Assembly (NCBI RefSeq): GCF_013055795.1
Contig: NZ_JABETO010000004.1
Coordinates: forward strand, 109,051 to 173,050
Length of the DNA: 64,000 bases
DNA from: Streptomyces sp. I05A-00742
GTDB taxonomy: Bacteria; Actinomycetota; Actinomycetes; Streptomycetales; Streptomycetaceae
Direction of reading: 5' to 3'
Made by a program: the position numbers and the translations under genes. Below are positions 22,093-31,676 of this stretch, piece after piece; the first letter of the stretch is position 1; each line of letters opens with the position of its first letter. Under the pieces are notes generated by a model. It was given only the letters and a program-made list of their open reading frames with translations. It was not told the DNA's origin and made no database searches.

Positions 22093-25000
22093 TCAGGTGG
22101 GTGCCGGGACGGCGTCGGCACGGCGGGCGAGGACCCGTTCGGCGAGTGCGGTGAGGCCGGTGCCTCCCAGCAGTTCCATGGTGGGAATCGCGCAGCCGAA
22201 GCGGCGTTGCACCAGTGCGGTGAGTTCCGCGGCCATGAGGGAGTCGACGCCGAGCTGTTCGAGGGTCCGCCGCCGGTCGATGCGGGCGGCGTCCGTCTGC
22301 AGGACCCCGGCCAGCAGTTCGACCAGCGCGTCCGTCACGCCCTCCGGGTCGCGGGGCACTTCGGTGGGCGACACGTCCGGGGGCCCGCCCGTCTCGGCGG
22401 GCAGCAAGGGGGCGGTACGCGGAGCGGACAGGCCGTGCAGGATGCGCCCGGCCCGTCCCCAGTCGAAGCGGCAGACCGCCACGACGTCCGCGCCCGGGTC
22501 CGCCATCAGCTCGTCCAGCGCACTCAGCGCCTCGTTCACGGACAGGTCGCCCGCGGAGAACGGGGTGACCACCGACCCCGTCTGCCGCACGCGGTGCGCG
22601 TGGCCCGTTCCCGCGATGACTCCCCACTGCACGGCCAGCCCCGGCAGTCCGGTACGACGGCGTTCGCGGACCAGGGCCTCCAGAGCGAGGTTTCCGGCCA
22701 CGTAGGGAGCCTGGTGCACATTGCCCAGGACTACCGCCGCCGAGCTGTGGACGACGAAGAAGTCGAGATCACGGTGGCGGGTGAGGTCGTCCAGCACATG
22801 CCCCGCGGTCATCTTGGCGGTCAGAACCGCCCTGACCCGGTCGTCGGGGAGGTCCCGCAGCGGGGCGTCGTCCAGCACCATCGCGGCATGCACGACCCCG
22901 GCCAGCCGACGGCCCGAGGCGTCGATGCCGTCCATCACCGCGCGCATGGCGGCGAGGTCGGCCGCGTCCACCGCGTGGACGGTGACGTCGACGCCCTGCC
23001 GTTCCAGGTCGGCCAGCAGGTCCGGGGCCTCCGGCGTACGGGCGCCCCGGCGGCCGACCAGGGTCAGGTGGCGGGCCCCGCGGGCCGCCAGGTGCGCGGC
23101 CGTCGCCGCGCCGAACCCGCCGAGGCCGCCGGTGACGAGGTAGGTGGCCCGCGCGTCCAGCGCCCTCGGAGCGGCCGGACGGACGGGCGGTACGGGCAGC
23201 AGGGGCGGTACGGGCTCGTCCAGGGTGATCACCAGCTTCCCCGTGTGCCGGGAGTGCTGGAGACAGGTGAACGCCTCCTGGACCCGGCCGGCCGGGTAGG
23301 TGCGGTGCGGCAGCGGCCGGTGGACGCCGTGGTGGAGCGCCTCCCGGATCGCCGCGAGGTGGCCGTCGGCCAGTGCGCTGGGCCGGTGGCACCACGGGAG
23401 GATGTCGACGCCGAAGAACGACAGGGCGCGGTCGAAGGCTCCCAGGGGCAGCGGGTTGTCCTCCAGGAAGTCCCGCTTGCCCAGTTCGACGAACCGGCCC
23501 TCGGGCCTGAGCAGGTCCAGGCCGCGGACCATCGCCTCGCCGGCCAGGGAGTTGAGCAGCACGTCGACGCCCTCGCCGCCGGTGAGGTCACGGACCTGCT
23601 CGACGAAGCCCAGCCCGCGTGAGGGGAGGACATGTTCGACGCCGAGCAGGTGCAACAGGTCACGCTTGGCCCGGCTGCCCGCCGTGGCGATCACCCGGGC
23701 GCCCACGTGCTGGGCGTACTGGACGGCGGCCAGGCCCACCCCGCCCGCACCACCGTGCACCAGCACGGTCTCCCCCGCGCCGAGCCGTGCGAGGTGCCCC
23801 AGCCCGTGCCGGACGGTCAGGAAGGCGGCCGGGACGGTGGCGGCCTCGGCGAAGCTCATGTGCTCGGGAATCTCCACGGCCCGGTCGGCCCGCCCCCGTA
23901 CATGGGAGGCGAGGCAGCCGGTGGCCAGTCCCATCACCCGGTCGCCCGGGGCCGGGGTACGCACCCCGGGCCCCACGGCGGTCACGGTACCGGCGTACTC
24001 CAGCCCGAGCGTGGTGGTGGGCAGCGGAATCAGGGCGGTGGCGGTCAGTACGTCACGGTAGTTCAGGCCGACCGCCGCGACCCTGACGACGATCTCGCCG
24101 GGACCGGGCACCGGCAGCTCGCCGGGACGCCAGTCGAGGCGGTACCGCGTTCCGGGGTCGGCCAGGGTCAGCACGGAGGGGGTGACGGGCTGCCCGGCGC
24201 CCGGGGAGCGGCGCCGGAACGGGACGAGGCGGGAGACGAACCGGCCGTCCGGGGTGAGCAGTACCTCGTCCTCGTCGGCGCCGACGCCGACGCCGACGCC
24301 GGCATCGGCATCGGCATCGGCATCGGCATCGGCCAGGATCTCCGTCGCGAGGTGCCCGGCTGTCGGACCGGCGCAGTCGGCCCCGGTCAGCGCGACCTTG
24401 CGCACGCGCAGGCCCGGATGCTCGTTGGCCAGGCTCCGGGCCGCGCCCCACAGGGCCGCGCCGGTGCCGGCGGGGGGCGGGCACCGCCCGTCGAACACGG
24501 CGCCGCAGGTGATCAGCCACAGGGTGACCCGGCGGCCGGGGGGCAGGCGGCCGGCGGCGACCGCGACGGCGCGCAGCACGGCCAGACCGTGGACCGCCTC
24601 CTCGGTGCGCTCCGCCGGAGCGGTGGCACGGTCCGGCCCGGTCAGCAGCACCACATCGACAGGGCCGGAACCCGGCCCGAACCGTTCCGCCCAGCGGTCC
24701 GGATCCGTGTCGGCCACCGCGGCCCGCACCGCGGCCGCGGTGGTGCGGGCGCGCAGGGTGGACATCAGGGGGCCGCCTTCCGCCGTGCCGAGGGGCGTGA
24801 CCAGCAGGTGCCGTCGCTCCTCATGGGTGGTCGGCACAGGGTGCGCGGTGCGTGCGGAGCGGGGCCGACGGGCCGTCAGGAGGGCGGAGTAGTCGCCGCG
24901 GGCGGGTTCGTCGGGGTGCGACACCTGGACGGTCCCGGTGAAGCCGCAGTGTTCGAGCAGGGGCGGCCAGGCGTCGCGGGCGAGCAGCGGGCCGTCGGGG

Positions 25001-28000
25001 CGCAGGGCGGTGTCCGTGGCGTGCCAGTACGAGTCCATCAGCCCGAATGTGAAGGCCAGCAGGGGGTTGTCGTGGGATTCGAGGGCCAGCAGGTGGCCGT
25101 TGTCGGCGAGCAGACGGCCGACGTGACCGAGGGTGCGGGTCAGGTCGTGGGTGGCGTGCAGGACGTTCGAGGCGATCACCAGGTCGAACGCTCCGTCGGT
25201 GAAGCCCTGCTCGCCCGGGTCGGTCTCCAGGTCGAGGCGGCGGTAGTCGATGTGGGGGAAGTCCCGGAAGCGGGCGCGCGCCTGGGGGAAGAACGCCGTG
25301 GAGGTGTCGGTGTAGGTGTAGTGGGCCTGGACGGTGGGGAGTTCGGGGAGGATCAGCGCTGTGGTGCTCCCTGTGCCGGCGCCGACCTCCAGGACGCGCA
25401 GCGGGCGGTCGGCGGGCAGGCCGGTGACCAGGGCGCGCACCAGCAGTCGCGCGATCCGGCTGTTGTGGAGGGCGCCGCAGTTGGCGTCGTAGTAGCGCGC
25501 GGCCTGTGAGTCCGGGCCGGACAGCAGCAGTTCCAGCGGGTCCTGTGTGCCGCGGAGTACGGCGGTCAGGTGGCGGCCGCACACCCCGTAGGTGTGGAAC
25601 GTGGAGATCTCGCCCGGCACGTCACGCACCGCGTCCCGGAACACGCGCTGCGGATCGGGGCGGACGGCGAGTCTCCAGCCGGTGTCGGTGGCGGCGAGCA
25701 CGCCGCGGTCCGCGGCGGCGGTGATCAGGGTGCGCAGCAGTCGCACGTGGCGGGGCAGCGCGCCGGCCAGGAGCAGGTCCTCGACGGTGAACTCCGCCCG
25801 GCCGGGGAGCAGTTCCCGTACCGCTGCGGCGGTGAAGTGCGCGGACAGTTGCTGTGCCCAGCGCCGGACCCGGGCGTAGGGGTGGCTGCCCCGGTGCTCG
25901 GGGAGCGCGGTCAGGTCGTGGGCGCACGAGGCGAGGACGTCGGCCGGCGCCGGCAGCGGGGAGGGGGAAGAGGGCGCGCCCGGCAGGGGCGCGGCGCGCA
26001 GCACTTCGGTCAGCCGGGGCGCGGCGGCCGTGCGGTGGGCGTCGAACCGGCGGGCCCGGGCGCCGAGCAGTTCCAGGGCGACCGTGCCCTGCTCGTCGGC
26101 CACCGTCACGTCCCAGGCCGGGCGGCCGGCGGGCGTGGTGCGGACGCTCACCCTCACCGTCCCGGTGGCCGGGAGCGGCCGCCAGCACCGTACTGCCTCG
26201 AAGTCGGTGGGCAGGAAGGCCGCTTCCTCGTCCCCTTCCTCGCTCCCGGCGGCCATGAGGAGCGGCAGGGCCGCTTGCAGGGCCCCGTCGAGGACGGCCG
26301 GATGGACCTCGTGCGGGGTGTCGGCGTCGAGGGTGGCGGCGTAGTGGGCGAGCACTTCGCCGTCCCCTGGGTGCAGCCGGGTCAGGATCCGGAGGGCCGG
26401 TCCGTAGTGCATGCCCGCCCGGGCACAGGCCGCGTAGTGGTCGTCCGCGGTGAGGGTGTTGTCCGGGCGGTCGGTGGCCGCCGCCGGGCCGGGAGCGGGC
26501 GGGTGGTCGCGCAGCAGCTTGCGGATCCGGCAGCGGGCGTGGGTCACCCACTCGTCGTCCCGGCTCCGTCTGCCGGACACCGTGAACTCCCCGTCCCTCG
26601 ACAGGGCGCAGTGCAGCCGTAGTCCGGACGCCGGGTCGTCGGACGCCGGATCGGCGGACACCGGATCGGCGGACACCGGATCGGCGGACACCGGATCGGC
26701 GGACGGTACGGTCAGCGGTCGGAGGATGCTGACGCCCGTCGCCTCGACGGGCCCTTCGAAGAGCGTGCGTGCGGCGGCGAGGGCCAGGGCCACGTACGCG
26801 GCGGCGGGCATCACGAGCGCGTCGCCGATCCTGTGGTCGGTCAGCCAGGCCGGCCGGTCGGGTCCGATGGTCCGCTGCCAGGCCGGCCGGGCCGTCGGCT
26901 GCCGTGCGCCGAGCAGGGGGTGGGGTGCGGCCGGGTCCTCGGCGGCGGCGCCCTCCCGCCACCATGCGGGGCTGCCGTTCCAGTGGCGCTCGCGCTGCCA
27001 GGGGTAGGACGGCGCGGTCGTCACCCGGCCCGGGGAGGGGAAGCAGGCGGTCCAGTCCGTGGCGGCACCGGCCGCCAGCAGGTGGGCCTGTGCGGTGTCG
27101 AGCGCGTCGTGGCCGGCCGCCGTGCGGCGCATCGTGGGCACGACGGCCACCGGGCCCCCCGCGGCGGTCGCGGCGGACCGGAGGTAGGAGTCGAGCACCG
27201 GGTGCGGGCCGATCTGTACGAGCACGTCGCAGCCCTCGGGTCCGGTCAGTGCCGTGACGGCGGACGCGAACCGGACCGGCTCCCGGAGGTTGCGCCACCA
27301 GTGGTCGGCGTCCAGGGTGTGGCCGTCCACCCTGCCACCGGTGACGGTGGAGATCATGGTCAGGTGTTCCTCGTGCGGCGTGAGGCCGGACAGACCGTCC
27401 TTGAGGACGGTGTGCACGGCGTCCATGGCCGGGCTGTGGAAGGCGTAGTCCAGCACCAGGTCGCGGAAGAACACCCCCTGTCCGGTGAGGTGTTCGCCGA
27501 GCATGGCGAGCGCGGGGCCGTCACCCGCCACCGTCACATCGTGGTCACTGTTGATCCCGGCGATGACGACCCGGCCCGACCAGCGGGCATCGGCCAGCAG
27601 GCGCCCGGCCTCGGGAGCGCCGAGGCCCACCGCGGCCATACGGCCCGAACCCGCCGTACGGGCCTGAGCCTTCCCGCGCTCGACGACGACCCGGCAGGCG
27701 GCGGCCAGGTCCAGGGCGCCCGAGCAGTAGGCCGCCGCCACTTCACCGACGCTGTGGCCGGCCACCGCCGAAGGCCTGATCCCGCGGGCGGCCAGGGCGC
27801 CGACCAGCCCGGCCTGGACGGCGAAGAGCAGCGGCTGGGCCACGTCCGTCCGCCGCCAGTGCCCGGGGTCGCCGGGCCGGGCCAGTTCCTCCAGCACCGA
27901 CCAGCCCAGCCCGGGCGTCAGCTCGTCGTCCACGGCCGCGACCGCCGCCGCGAACGCCGGCTCTTCGGCGAGCAGTTGACGTCCCATTCCGTGCCACTGC

Positions 28001-29640
28001 GCGCCGTTTCCGCAGAACACGAAGGCCACGCGACCCCGTTCGACCGCTGTCGCCGACGCCGCGCCGTCGGCCGTACCGCCGTCCGCCAGCGCCCGCAGCG
28101 CCCCGGCCGCGGAGCCGGCGTCCTCGGCCAGTACCACCGTGCGGTGCTCGTGGAGCGTACGGCGGCGGCAGGCGGTGAACGCGAGGTCGTGGAACTCGGC
28201 CGGTTCGGCCCGGCCGAGGCGGTCCGCCCAGGCGCGGGCCGCCTCGGTCAGCGCCCCGGCCGTGCGCGCGGAGACCAGGACCGGTGTGCGGGTGCCGGCC
28301 GGCGGGGCGGGGCGAACCTCCTCCGCCGGCTCGTCCGGCCGGGGGGCCGCGGCGGCGAGTACGGCGTGGACGTTGGCTCCCCCGAAACCGAAGGAGTTGA
28401 CCCCCACCACCCGTCGGCCCTGCCCGGCCAGCGGCCGGGCCTCGGTCACCGGTTCCAGGCCCAGCCCCGCGAAGTCGATCGCCTCGCTCAGGGGCTGTGC
28501 GTGGAGCGTCGCGGGGATCCGTTGCTCCCGCAGCACGAGCACGGCCTTGAGGAGCCCGGCCAGGCCGGCCGCCGCTTCCAAGTGCCCCAGATTGGACTTC
28601 ACCGACCCGATGGGCAGCGCGGACCCGCCGCGGCGGCCCAGCACGCGGCCGAGGGCCTCGCATTCGAGCGGGTCGCCCGCCGGCGTGCCCGTCCCGTGCG
28701 CCTCGACGTAGGCCACCTCTTCCGGGGAGATGCCCGCTTGCGCGTACACCTGCCGCAACAGGTCCGCCTGGGCCAGCGGGTTCGGCAGCGACAGACCGGT
28801 GGTACGGCCGTCGGAGTTGGCCCCGCTGGCGACGATGACGGCATGCACCCGGTCGCCGTCGGCGAGCGCGGCTCCCAGTGGCTTGAGCACCACCACGCCT
28901 GCTCCCTCGGCCCTCACGAAACCGTCCGCCAGGGCCGAGAACGGCCGGCACCGGCCGCCGGTCGAGAGCATCGACGCCTGCGAGAATCCCACGAATCCAC
29001 CGGGCCCCAGCAGCAGGTTCACCCCGCCGACCAGCGCCAGGCCGCCGCTCCGCGCGCGGAGCATCGCACACGCCTGGTGCACCGCCATCAGCGCGGAGGA
29101 GCAGGCGGTGTCCACCGCCAGGGACGGGCCCCGCAGGTCGAGGAAGTGCGAGACGCGGTTGGCGGTGTTGGCCACCGCACTGCCGCTCATGCTGTACGCG
29201 TTGGCCGTGGACAGCCGGCGCAGTTGGAGATCGAAGTAGTCGCGGGTGGAGGCCCCCACCACCACGGCCGTGTCGCTGCCCGCCAGCGTGGCGGCGTCGA
29301 TGCCCGCGTCGTCGAGTGCCTCCACCGCGCACTCCAGCAGCAGCCGCTGCTGCGGGTCGACCCGCGCGGCCTCCTTCGGGGACATCCCGAAGTAGTCGGC
29401 GTCGAAGAGGGCCAGGTCGTCGGCGAGGAAGCCGCCCGCGGCCGTGTACGACGCGCCCGGCCGGGCCCCGCCCGTCGGGTCGGTGCCGGTGAAGGACGCC
29501 GCGTCGAATCGCTCCGGGGGAACCGTCCCCACCAGGTCGCGTCCCGCGGCCAGCGCGTCCCACAGGGCGTCGAGCGAACGGATCCCGCCGGGCAGCCGGC
29601 ACCCCGCTCCCACCACGGCGACAGCGTCGGGCTCAGACAT
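22093..29640 (-). CDS. Single-module highly reducing type I polyketide synthase
   Basis: The 2515-residue protein starts at ATG 29640 with GGAAGGGAG upstream. Domains in order: KS (residues about 5-430; DTACSSAL with Cys180, HGTGTPAGD, SNLGHLEAAAG), AT (GHSVGE, Ser630; YAFHS, His735), DH (HRIGDALVMP, His936), C-methyltransferase (EVGAGTGSTT near 1420), ER (HGGAGGVGLAAVQYAQHVGA near 1960), KR (TGGLGGFGAAT near 2170; PYVAGN) and ACP (LGVDSLMAAEL, Ser2467). All catalytic residues that I can check are present. There is no thioesterase. A KS-AT-DH-MT-ER-KR-ACP order in one polypeptide fits an iterative, fully reducing synthase making a methyl-branched acyl chain. The AT specificity motif is YAFH, intermediate between malonyl and methylmalonyl types. 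It contains in-frame microsatellites. Confidence 0.9.
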   Translation of the reverse strand: MSEPDAVAVVGAGCRLPGGIRSLDALWDALAAGRDLVGTVPPERFDAASFTGTDPTGGARPGASYTAAGGFLADDLALFDADYFGMSPKEAARVDPQQRLLLECAVEALDDAGIDAATLAGSDTAVVVGASTRDYFDLQLRRLSTANAYSMSGSAVANTANRVSHFLDLRGPSLAVDTACSSALMAVHQACAMLRARSGGLALVGGVNLLLGPGGFVGFSQASMLSTGGRCRPFSALADGFVRAEGAGVVVLKPLGAALADGDRVHAVIVASGANSDGRTTGLSLPNPLAQADLLRQVYAQAGISPEEVAYVEAHGTGTPAGDPLECEALGRVLGRRGGSALPIGSVKSNLGHLEAAAGLAGLLKAVLVLREQRIPATLHAQPLSEAIDFAGLGLEPVTEARPLAGQGRRVVGVNSFGFGGANVHAVLAAAAPRPDEPAEEVRPAPPAGTRTPVLVSARTAGALTEAARAWADRLGRAEPAEFHDLAFTACRRRTLHEHRTVVLAEDAGSAAGALRALADGGTADGAASATAVERGRVAFVFCGNGAQWHGMGRQLLAEEPAFAAAVAAVDDELTPGLGWSVLEELARPGDPGHWRRTDVAQPLLFAVQAGLVGALAARGIRPSAVAGHSVGEVAAAYCSGALDLAAACRVVVERGKAQARTAGSGRMAAVGLGAPEAGRLLADARWSGRVVIAGINSDHDVTVAGDGPALAMLGEHLTGQGVFFRDLVLDYAFHSPAMDAVHTVLKDGLSGLTPHEEHLTMISTVTGGRVDGHTLDADHWWRNLREPVRFASAVTALTGPEGCDVLVQIGPHPVLDSYLRSAATAAGGPVAVVPTMRRTAAGHDALDTAQAHLLAAGAATDWTACFPSPGRVTTAPSYPWQRERHWNGSPAWWREGAAAEDPAAPHPLLGARQPTARPAWQRTIGPDRPAWLTDHRIGDALVMPAAAYVALALAAARTLFEGPVEATGVSILRPLTVPSADPVSADPVSADPVSADPASDDPASGLRLHCALSRDGEFTVSGRRSRDDEWVTHARCRIRKLLRDHPPAPGPAAATDRPDNTLTADDHYAACARAGMHYGPALRILTRLHPGDGEVLAHYAATLDADTPHEVHPAVLDGALQAALPLLMAAGSEEGDEEAAFLPTDFEAVRCWRPLPATGTVRVSVRTTPAGRPAWDVTVADEQGTVALELLGARARRFDAHRTAAAPRLTEVLRAAPLPGAPSSPSPLPAPADVLASCAHDLTALPEHRGSHPYARVRRWAQQLSAHFTAAAVRELLPGRAEFTVEDLLLAGALPRHVRLLRTLITAAADRGVLAATDTGWRLAVRPDPQRVFRDAVRDVPGEISTFHTYGVCGRHLTAVLRGTQDPLELLLSGPDSQAARYYDANCGALHNSRIARLLVRALVTGLPADRPLRVLEVGAGTGSTTALILPELPTVQAHYTYTDTSTAFFPQARARFRDFPHIDYRRLDLETDPGEQGFTDGAFDLVIASNVLHATHDLTRTLGHVGRLLADNGHLLALESHDNPLLAFTFGLMDSYWHATDTALRPDGPLLARDAWPPLLEHCGFTGTVQVSHPDEPARGDYSALLTARRPRSARTAHPVPTTHEERRHLLVTPLGTAEGGPLMSTLRARTTAAAVRAAVADTDPDRWAERFGPGSGPVDVVLLTGPDRATAPAERTEEAVHGLAVLRAVAVAAGRLPPGRRVTLWLITCGAVFDGRCPPPAGTGAALWGAARSLANEHPGLRVRKVALTGADCAGPTAGHLATEILADADADADADAGVGVGVGADEDEVLLTPDGRFVSRLVPFRRRSPGAGQPVTPSVLTLADPGTRYRLDWRPGELPVPGPGEIVVRVAAVGLNYRDVLTATALIPLPTTTLGLEYAGTVTAVGPGVRTPAPGDRVMGLATGCLASHVRGRADRAVEIPEHMSFAEAATVPAAFLTVRHGLGHLARLGAGETVLVHGGAGGVGLAAVQYAQHVGARVIATAGSRAKRDLLHLLGVEHVLPSRGLGFVEQVRDLTGGEGVDVLLNSLAGEAMVRGLDLLRPEGRFVELGKRDFLEDNPLPLGAFDRALSFFGVDILPWCHRPSALADGHLAAIREALHHGVHRPLPHRTYPAGRVQEAFTCLQHSRHTGKLVITLDEPVPPLLPVPPVRPAAPRALDARATYLVTGGLGGFGAATAAHLAARGARHLTLVGRRGARTPEAPDLLADLERQGVDVTVHAVDAADLAAMRAVMDGIDASGRRLAGVVHAAMVLDDAPLRDLPDDRVRAVLTAKMTAGHVLDDLTRHRDLDFFVVHSSAAVVLGNVHQAPYVAGNLALEALVRERRRTGLPGLAVQWGVIAGTGHAHRVRQTGSVVTPFSAGDLSVNEALSALDELMADPGADVVAVCRFDWGRAGRILHGLSAPRTAPLLPAETGGPPDVSPTEVPRDPEGVTDALVELLAGVLQTDAARIDRRRTLEQLGVDSLMAAELTALVQRRFGCAIPTMELLGGTGLTALAERVLARRADAVPAPT
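24279..24335. repeat. In-frame hexanucleotide repeats inside the PKS gene
   Basis: Plus-strand units CGACGC (about 24280-24299) and GGCATC (about 24301-24333) are repeated several times. On the coding strand they encode alternating Ala-Asp and Gly-Val between the methyltransferase and ER domains. Because each unit is six bases, slippage changes linker length without breaking the frame. Confidence 0.8.
26624..26706. repeat. 15-base tandem repeat inside the PKS gene
   Basis: A 15-base unit with core CGGATCGGCGGACAC occurs about four times, encoding repeats of Ser-Ala-Asp-Pro-Val in the DH region. Unit length is a multiple of three, so copy-number changes keep the frame. Confidence 0.8.
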
Positions 29641-29864
29641 GGACGGCTCCCTTCCGGTCGCCCCCCGCTGCACAGAATCCGCCGGGCGGCCGGCGACCGC
29701 ATCCATGACAGGGGCATTCGGGCTCCGGGCCGTCACCTGGGCGGAGGGCACATCACCCACTCGGCCGACCTCGATTGCGGAGGCTCCCCGGGCCGACAAC
29801 AGTGCTGAGGGAAGAGCGACGCCAGCTGACATCACCCCGGCCCGCGGGAAAGGTCCACAACATC
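29641..29864. promoter_or_regulatory. Divergent promoter region between PKS and secreted protein
   Basis: About 220 bases separate the PKS start (leftward) and a secreted protein start (rightward). The PKS frame stays open to an ATG at 29835, but the purine-rich site in front of 29640 favours the shorter form, leaving this as the regulatory region of both genes. No specific operator was recognised. Confidence 0.4.
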
Positions 29865-30488
29865 ATGCGTATATCCCGTACCGTCGTGGCCGTCCTCGGC
29901 GCGGCGGCGCTCGCGGCGGCCGCCATCACCGTCCAGTCCGCGCACGCCCACGCCCCCGTCACGCTGAACGTGCTCCAGGCCAGTGGGGAATGCAGTGTCT
30001 CCTGGAAGAATCCGGGGCTGACCCTCAAGGCCACCGACCCGGGACACGACTCCTCCTCGTACGCACTGACGAACGGTGCGGGAACCGTCACCATCGACCT
30101 CGGCCAGGCCGCCGACCCCGTCGCCCTGGCCCAGAGCGTCAGCGTCGGGGGCTCCTTCAGCGGAGGCTTCACCCTCACCGACGCGTCCGGGCGCTCCCTC
30201 ACCGTCTCCGACGGTCAGGGGACGCTCCCCACCGGAGGCGCCACCTACCTCGTCAAGACACCGGCCGCTCCGGCCGGGACCCGCCTCCCCGTCTACACGT
30301 ACGAGTCGCCCGCCGTTCTGGTGCCGCAGGTCTCCTCCGTGCTCCCTCCCAAGGTCGGCGTGGAAGTCCCCGAGGTGAAGGTCGCCGTCGCCCCCGAGTT
30401 CGCCCAGGCGGTCAACGACACCTTCGGCCCGGGCACGGTGGCCGACGGCACGCCGTTCGGCACGTGTACGGCGACCATCACCACCTGA
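29865..30488 (+). CDS. Secreted hypothetical protein
   Basis: The 207-residue product starts at ATG 29865 with GGGAAAGG upstream. A clear signal peptide (MRISRTVVAVLGAAALAAAA, cleavage after AHA near residue 28) precedes a Ser/Thr/Gly/Val-rich beta-looking domain (GTVTIDLGQAADPVALAQSV, GGSFSGGFTLTDASGRSLTV). Two Cys residues, one near the start of the mature part and one near the end, could form a disulfide. No family known to me. It is transcribed away from the PKS gene. Confidence 0.7.
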   Translation: MRISRTVVAVLGAAALAAAAITVQSAHAHAPVTLNVLQASGECSVSWKNPGLTLKATDPGHDSSSYALTNGAGTVTIDLGQAADPVALAQSVSVGGSFSGGFTLTDASGRSLTVSDGQGTLPTGGATYLVKTPAAPAGTRLPVYTYESPAVLVPQVSSVLPPKVGVEVPEVKVAVAPEFAQAVNDTFGPGTVADGTPFGTCTATITT

Positions 30489-30652
30489 GGGGGCGCGGGT
30501 CCCGTCACGTCAGCGCAGTGCCACCGCCCGTTCCTCCGCGTCGAGTTCGTCGGGCGGCATGTCAGGGCGGCGGCAGCTGCGTCCGGCCTGTTCCATCAGG
30601 CCGAGCCGGTGTTCCGGGACATCGGGCGTTTCCGCCCGGGCCGCGGTTCGCC

Positions 30653-31432
30653 TCACTGCTTCTTGTTGTTCTCCTCCTGCGCGGGCGGGGTGTCGTTCGT
30701 GCCCGGAGTGGGCTTGCCCGGAGCGTCGTGGGGAGCCTTGTCGTGGTTCGGGACCTCCACCTTGGTCGGGGAGAGGAACACCTTCCCGTTCTGCGCGCCG
30801 CACGACGCCTTTTCGGCATCGGTCATCGGCCGGGTCTTGATGATCACAGCACTCTTGACGCCGTCCGTGTCATTGGGTGCCGGGCTGGTGACGGTGTCGT
30901 CCCAGTACCAGTTGTAGTGGCTCCAGTGCGTGTGCTTGTACCAGAGATCCCACCTGCCCTTGACCTGCTGCATGACCTGGGCCCGGGAAATCCAGCCGAC
31001 CTCACCGGGCTTGACGGTCATGCCCATGCTTCCGCCGTCCGAATGCTCCGTGGTCCACGAGTGCCCGTACTTCGCGGTGACACTGAGGTCGACCAGTCCG
31101 GCTATCTTTCCGCCGGCCGTGATCGAGACCTCCGCCGAGTCGGTCGTCCCCACCTTGTCGGACCAGTTCAGACCCTGGGTGGCATCGGAGGTGCTGCAGT
31201 TGTAGAGCGTGTCCGACACCTGGTGGAAATCGCCCAGGTACGCCTTCTGGATCTCCGGGTTGGTGAAATTGCAGCTGCTGACGTCGGCGCCGCTGGCGCA
31301 GTCGGCCATGACATCGGCCACGGTGGGGCCGCCAACGGCCGAGGCGGGGAGGGTGGCGGCGCCCACCGCCGCGGCCGTGGCCCCGGCCACGAGCAGAACG
31401 CGCCCCGTCTTTCCCATGCGGAAGTTCGCCAT
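30653..31432 (-). CDS. Secreted protein, possibly pore-forming-toxin-like
   Basis: The 259-residue product has a signal peptide (residues 1-33, ASA cleavage region) and AGAGGTGA upstream of its ATG. The mature protein has Cys residues in pairs (DCASGADVSSC; a later Cys in the C-terminal half), and a middle region of alternating polar and hydrophobic residues (SITAGGKIAGLVDLSVTAKY, GHSWTTEHSDGG), which is reminiscent of aerolysin/ETX-MTX2-type beta-pore proteins. The end is a Pro/Lys/Asn-rich tail. The toxin idea rests on pattern only; no membrane-lytic motif can be proven. It faces the preceding secreted gene. Confidence 0.65.
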   Translation of the reverse strand: MANFRMGKTGRVLLVAGATAAAVGAATLPASAVGGPTVADVMADCASGADVSSCNFTNPEIQKAYLGDFHQVSDTLYNCSTSDATQGLNWSDKVGTTDSAEVSITAGGKIAGLVDLSVTAKYGHSWTTEHSDGGSMGMTVKPGEVGWISRAQVMQQVKGRWDLWYKHTHWSHYNWYWDDTVTSPAPNDTDGVKSAVIIKTRPMTDAEKASCGAQNGKVFLSPTKVEVPNHDKAPHDAPGKPTPGTNDTPPAQEENNKKQ

Positions 31433-31676
31433 ATCGTCACCTCTGACCTTTCATCTCGCACGGAATGTGCGGTTCCTTTTTCCGTACGGCCCACAATGCT
31501 GCGGACACCGACGAGAGGAACACCAAAATCCGGCAAAGGTGAGGCGGAGTGACCTGATTCACCGATCCGTACGGTTCTGTCGAGGTTTTCTTCAGGAGAA
31601 TAGAATTCTTCTACATATATGGACGCCCGATCGTGGGCCAGTCCTGGAAATCCCCCGCGGGCAGCGCTTCGGAGCA

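Noticed and set aside
21995..22627. N-terminal extension of the acyl-CoA dehydrogenase frame
   Set aside because: The extra 211 residues overlap the PKS gene end in another frame and have no family similarity; ATG 21994 fits the family length.
26833..29808. A 991-residue plus-strand open frame opposite the PKS
   Set aside because: Shadow of the PKS coding frame; no motifs or ribosome site.
29641..29835. Longer PKS start at ATG 29835
   Set aside because: ATG 29640 has a ribosome site and begins directly with the KS motif; the extension looks non-coding.
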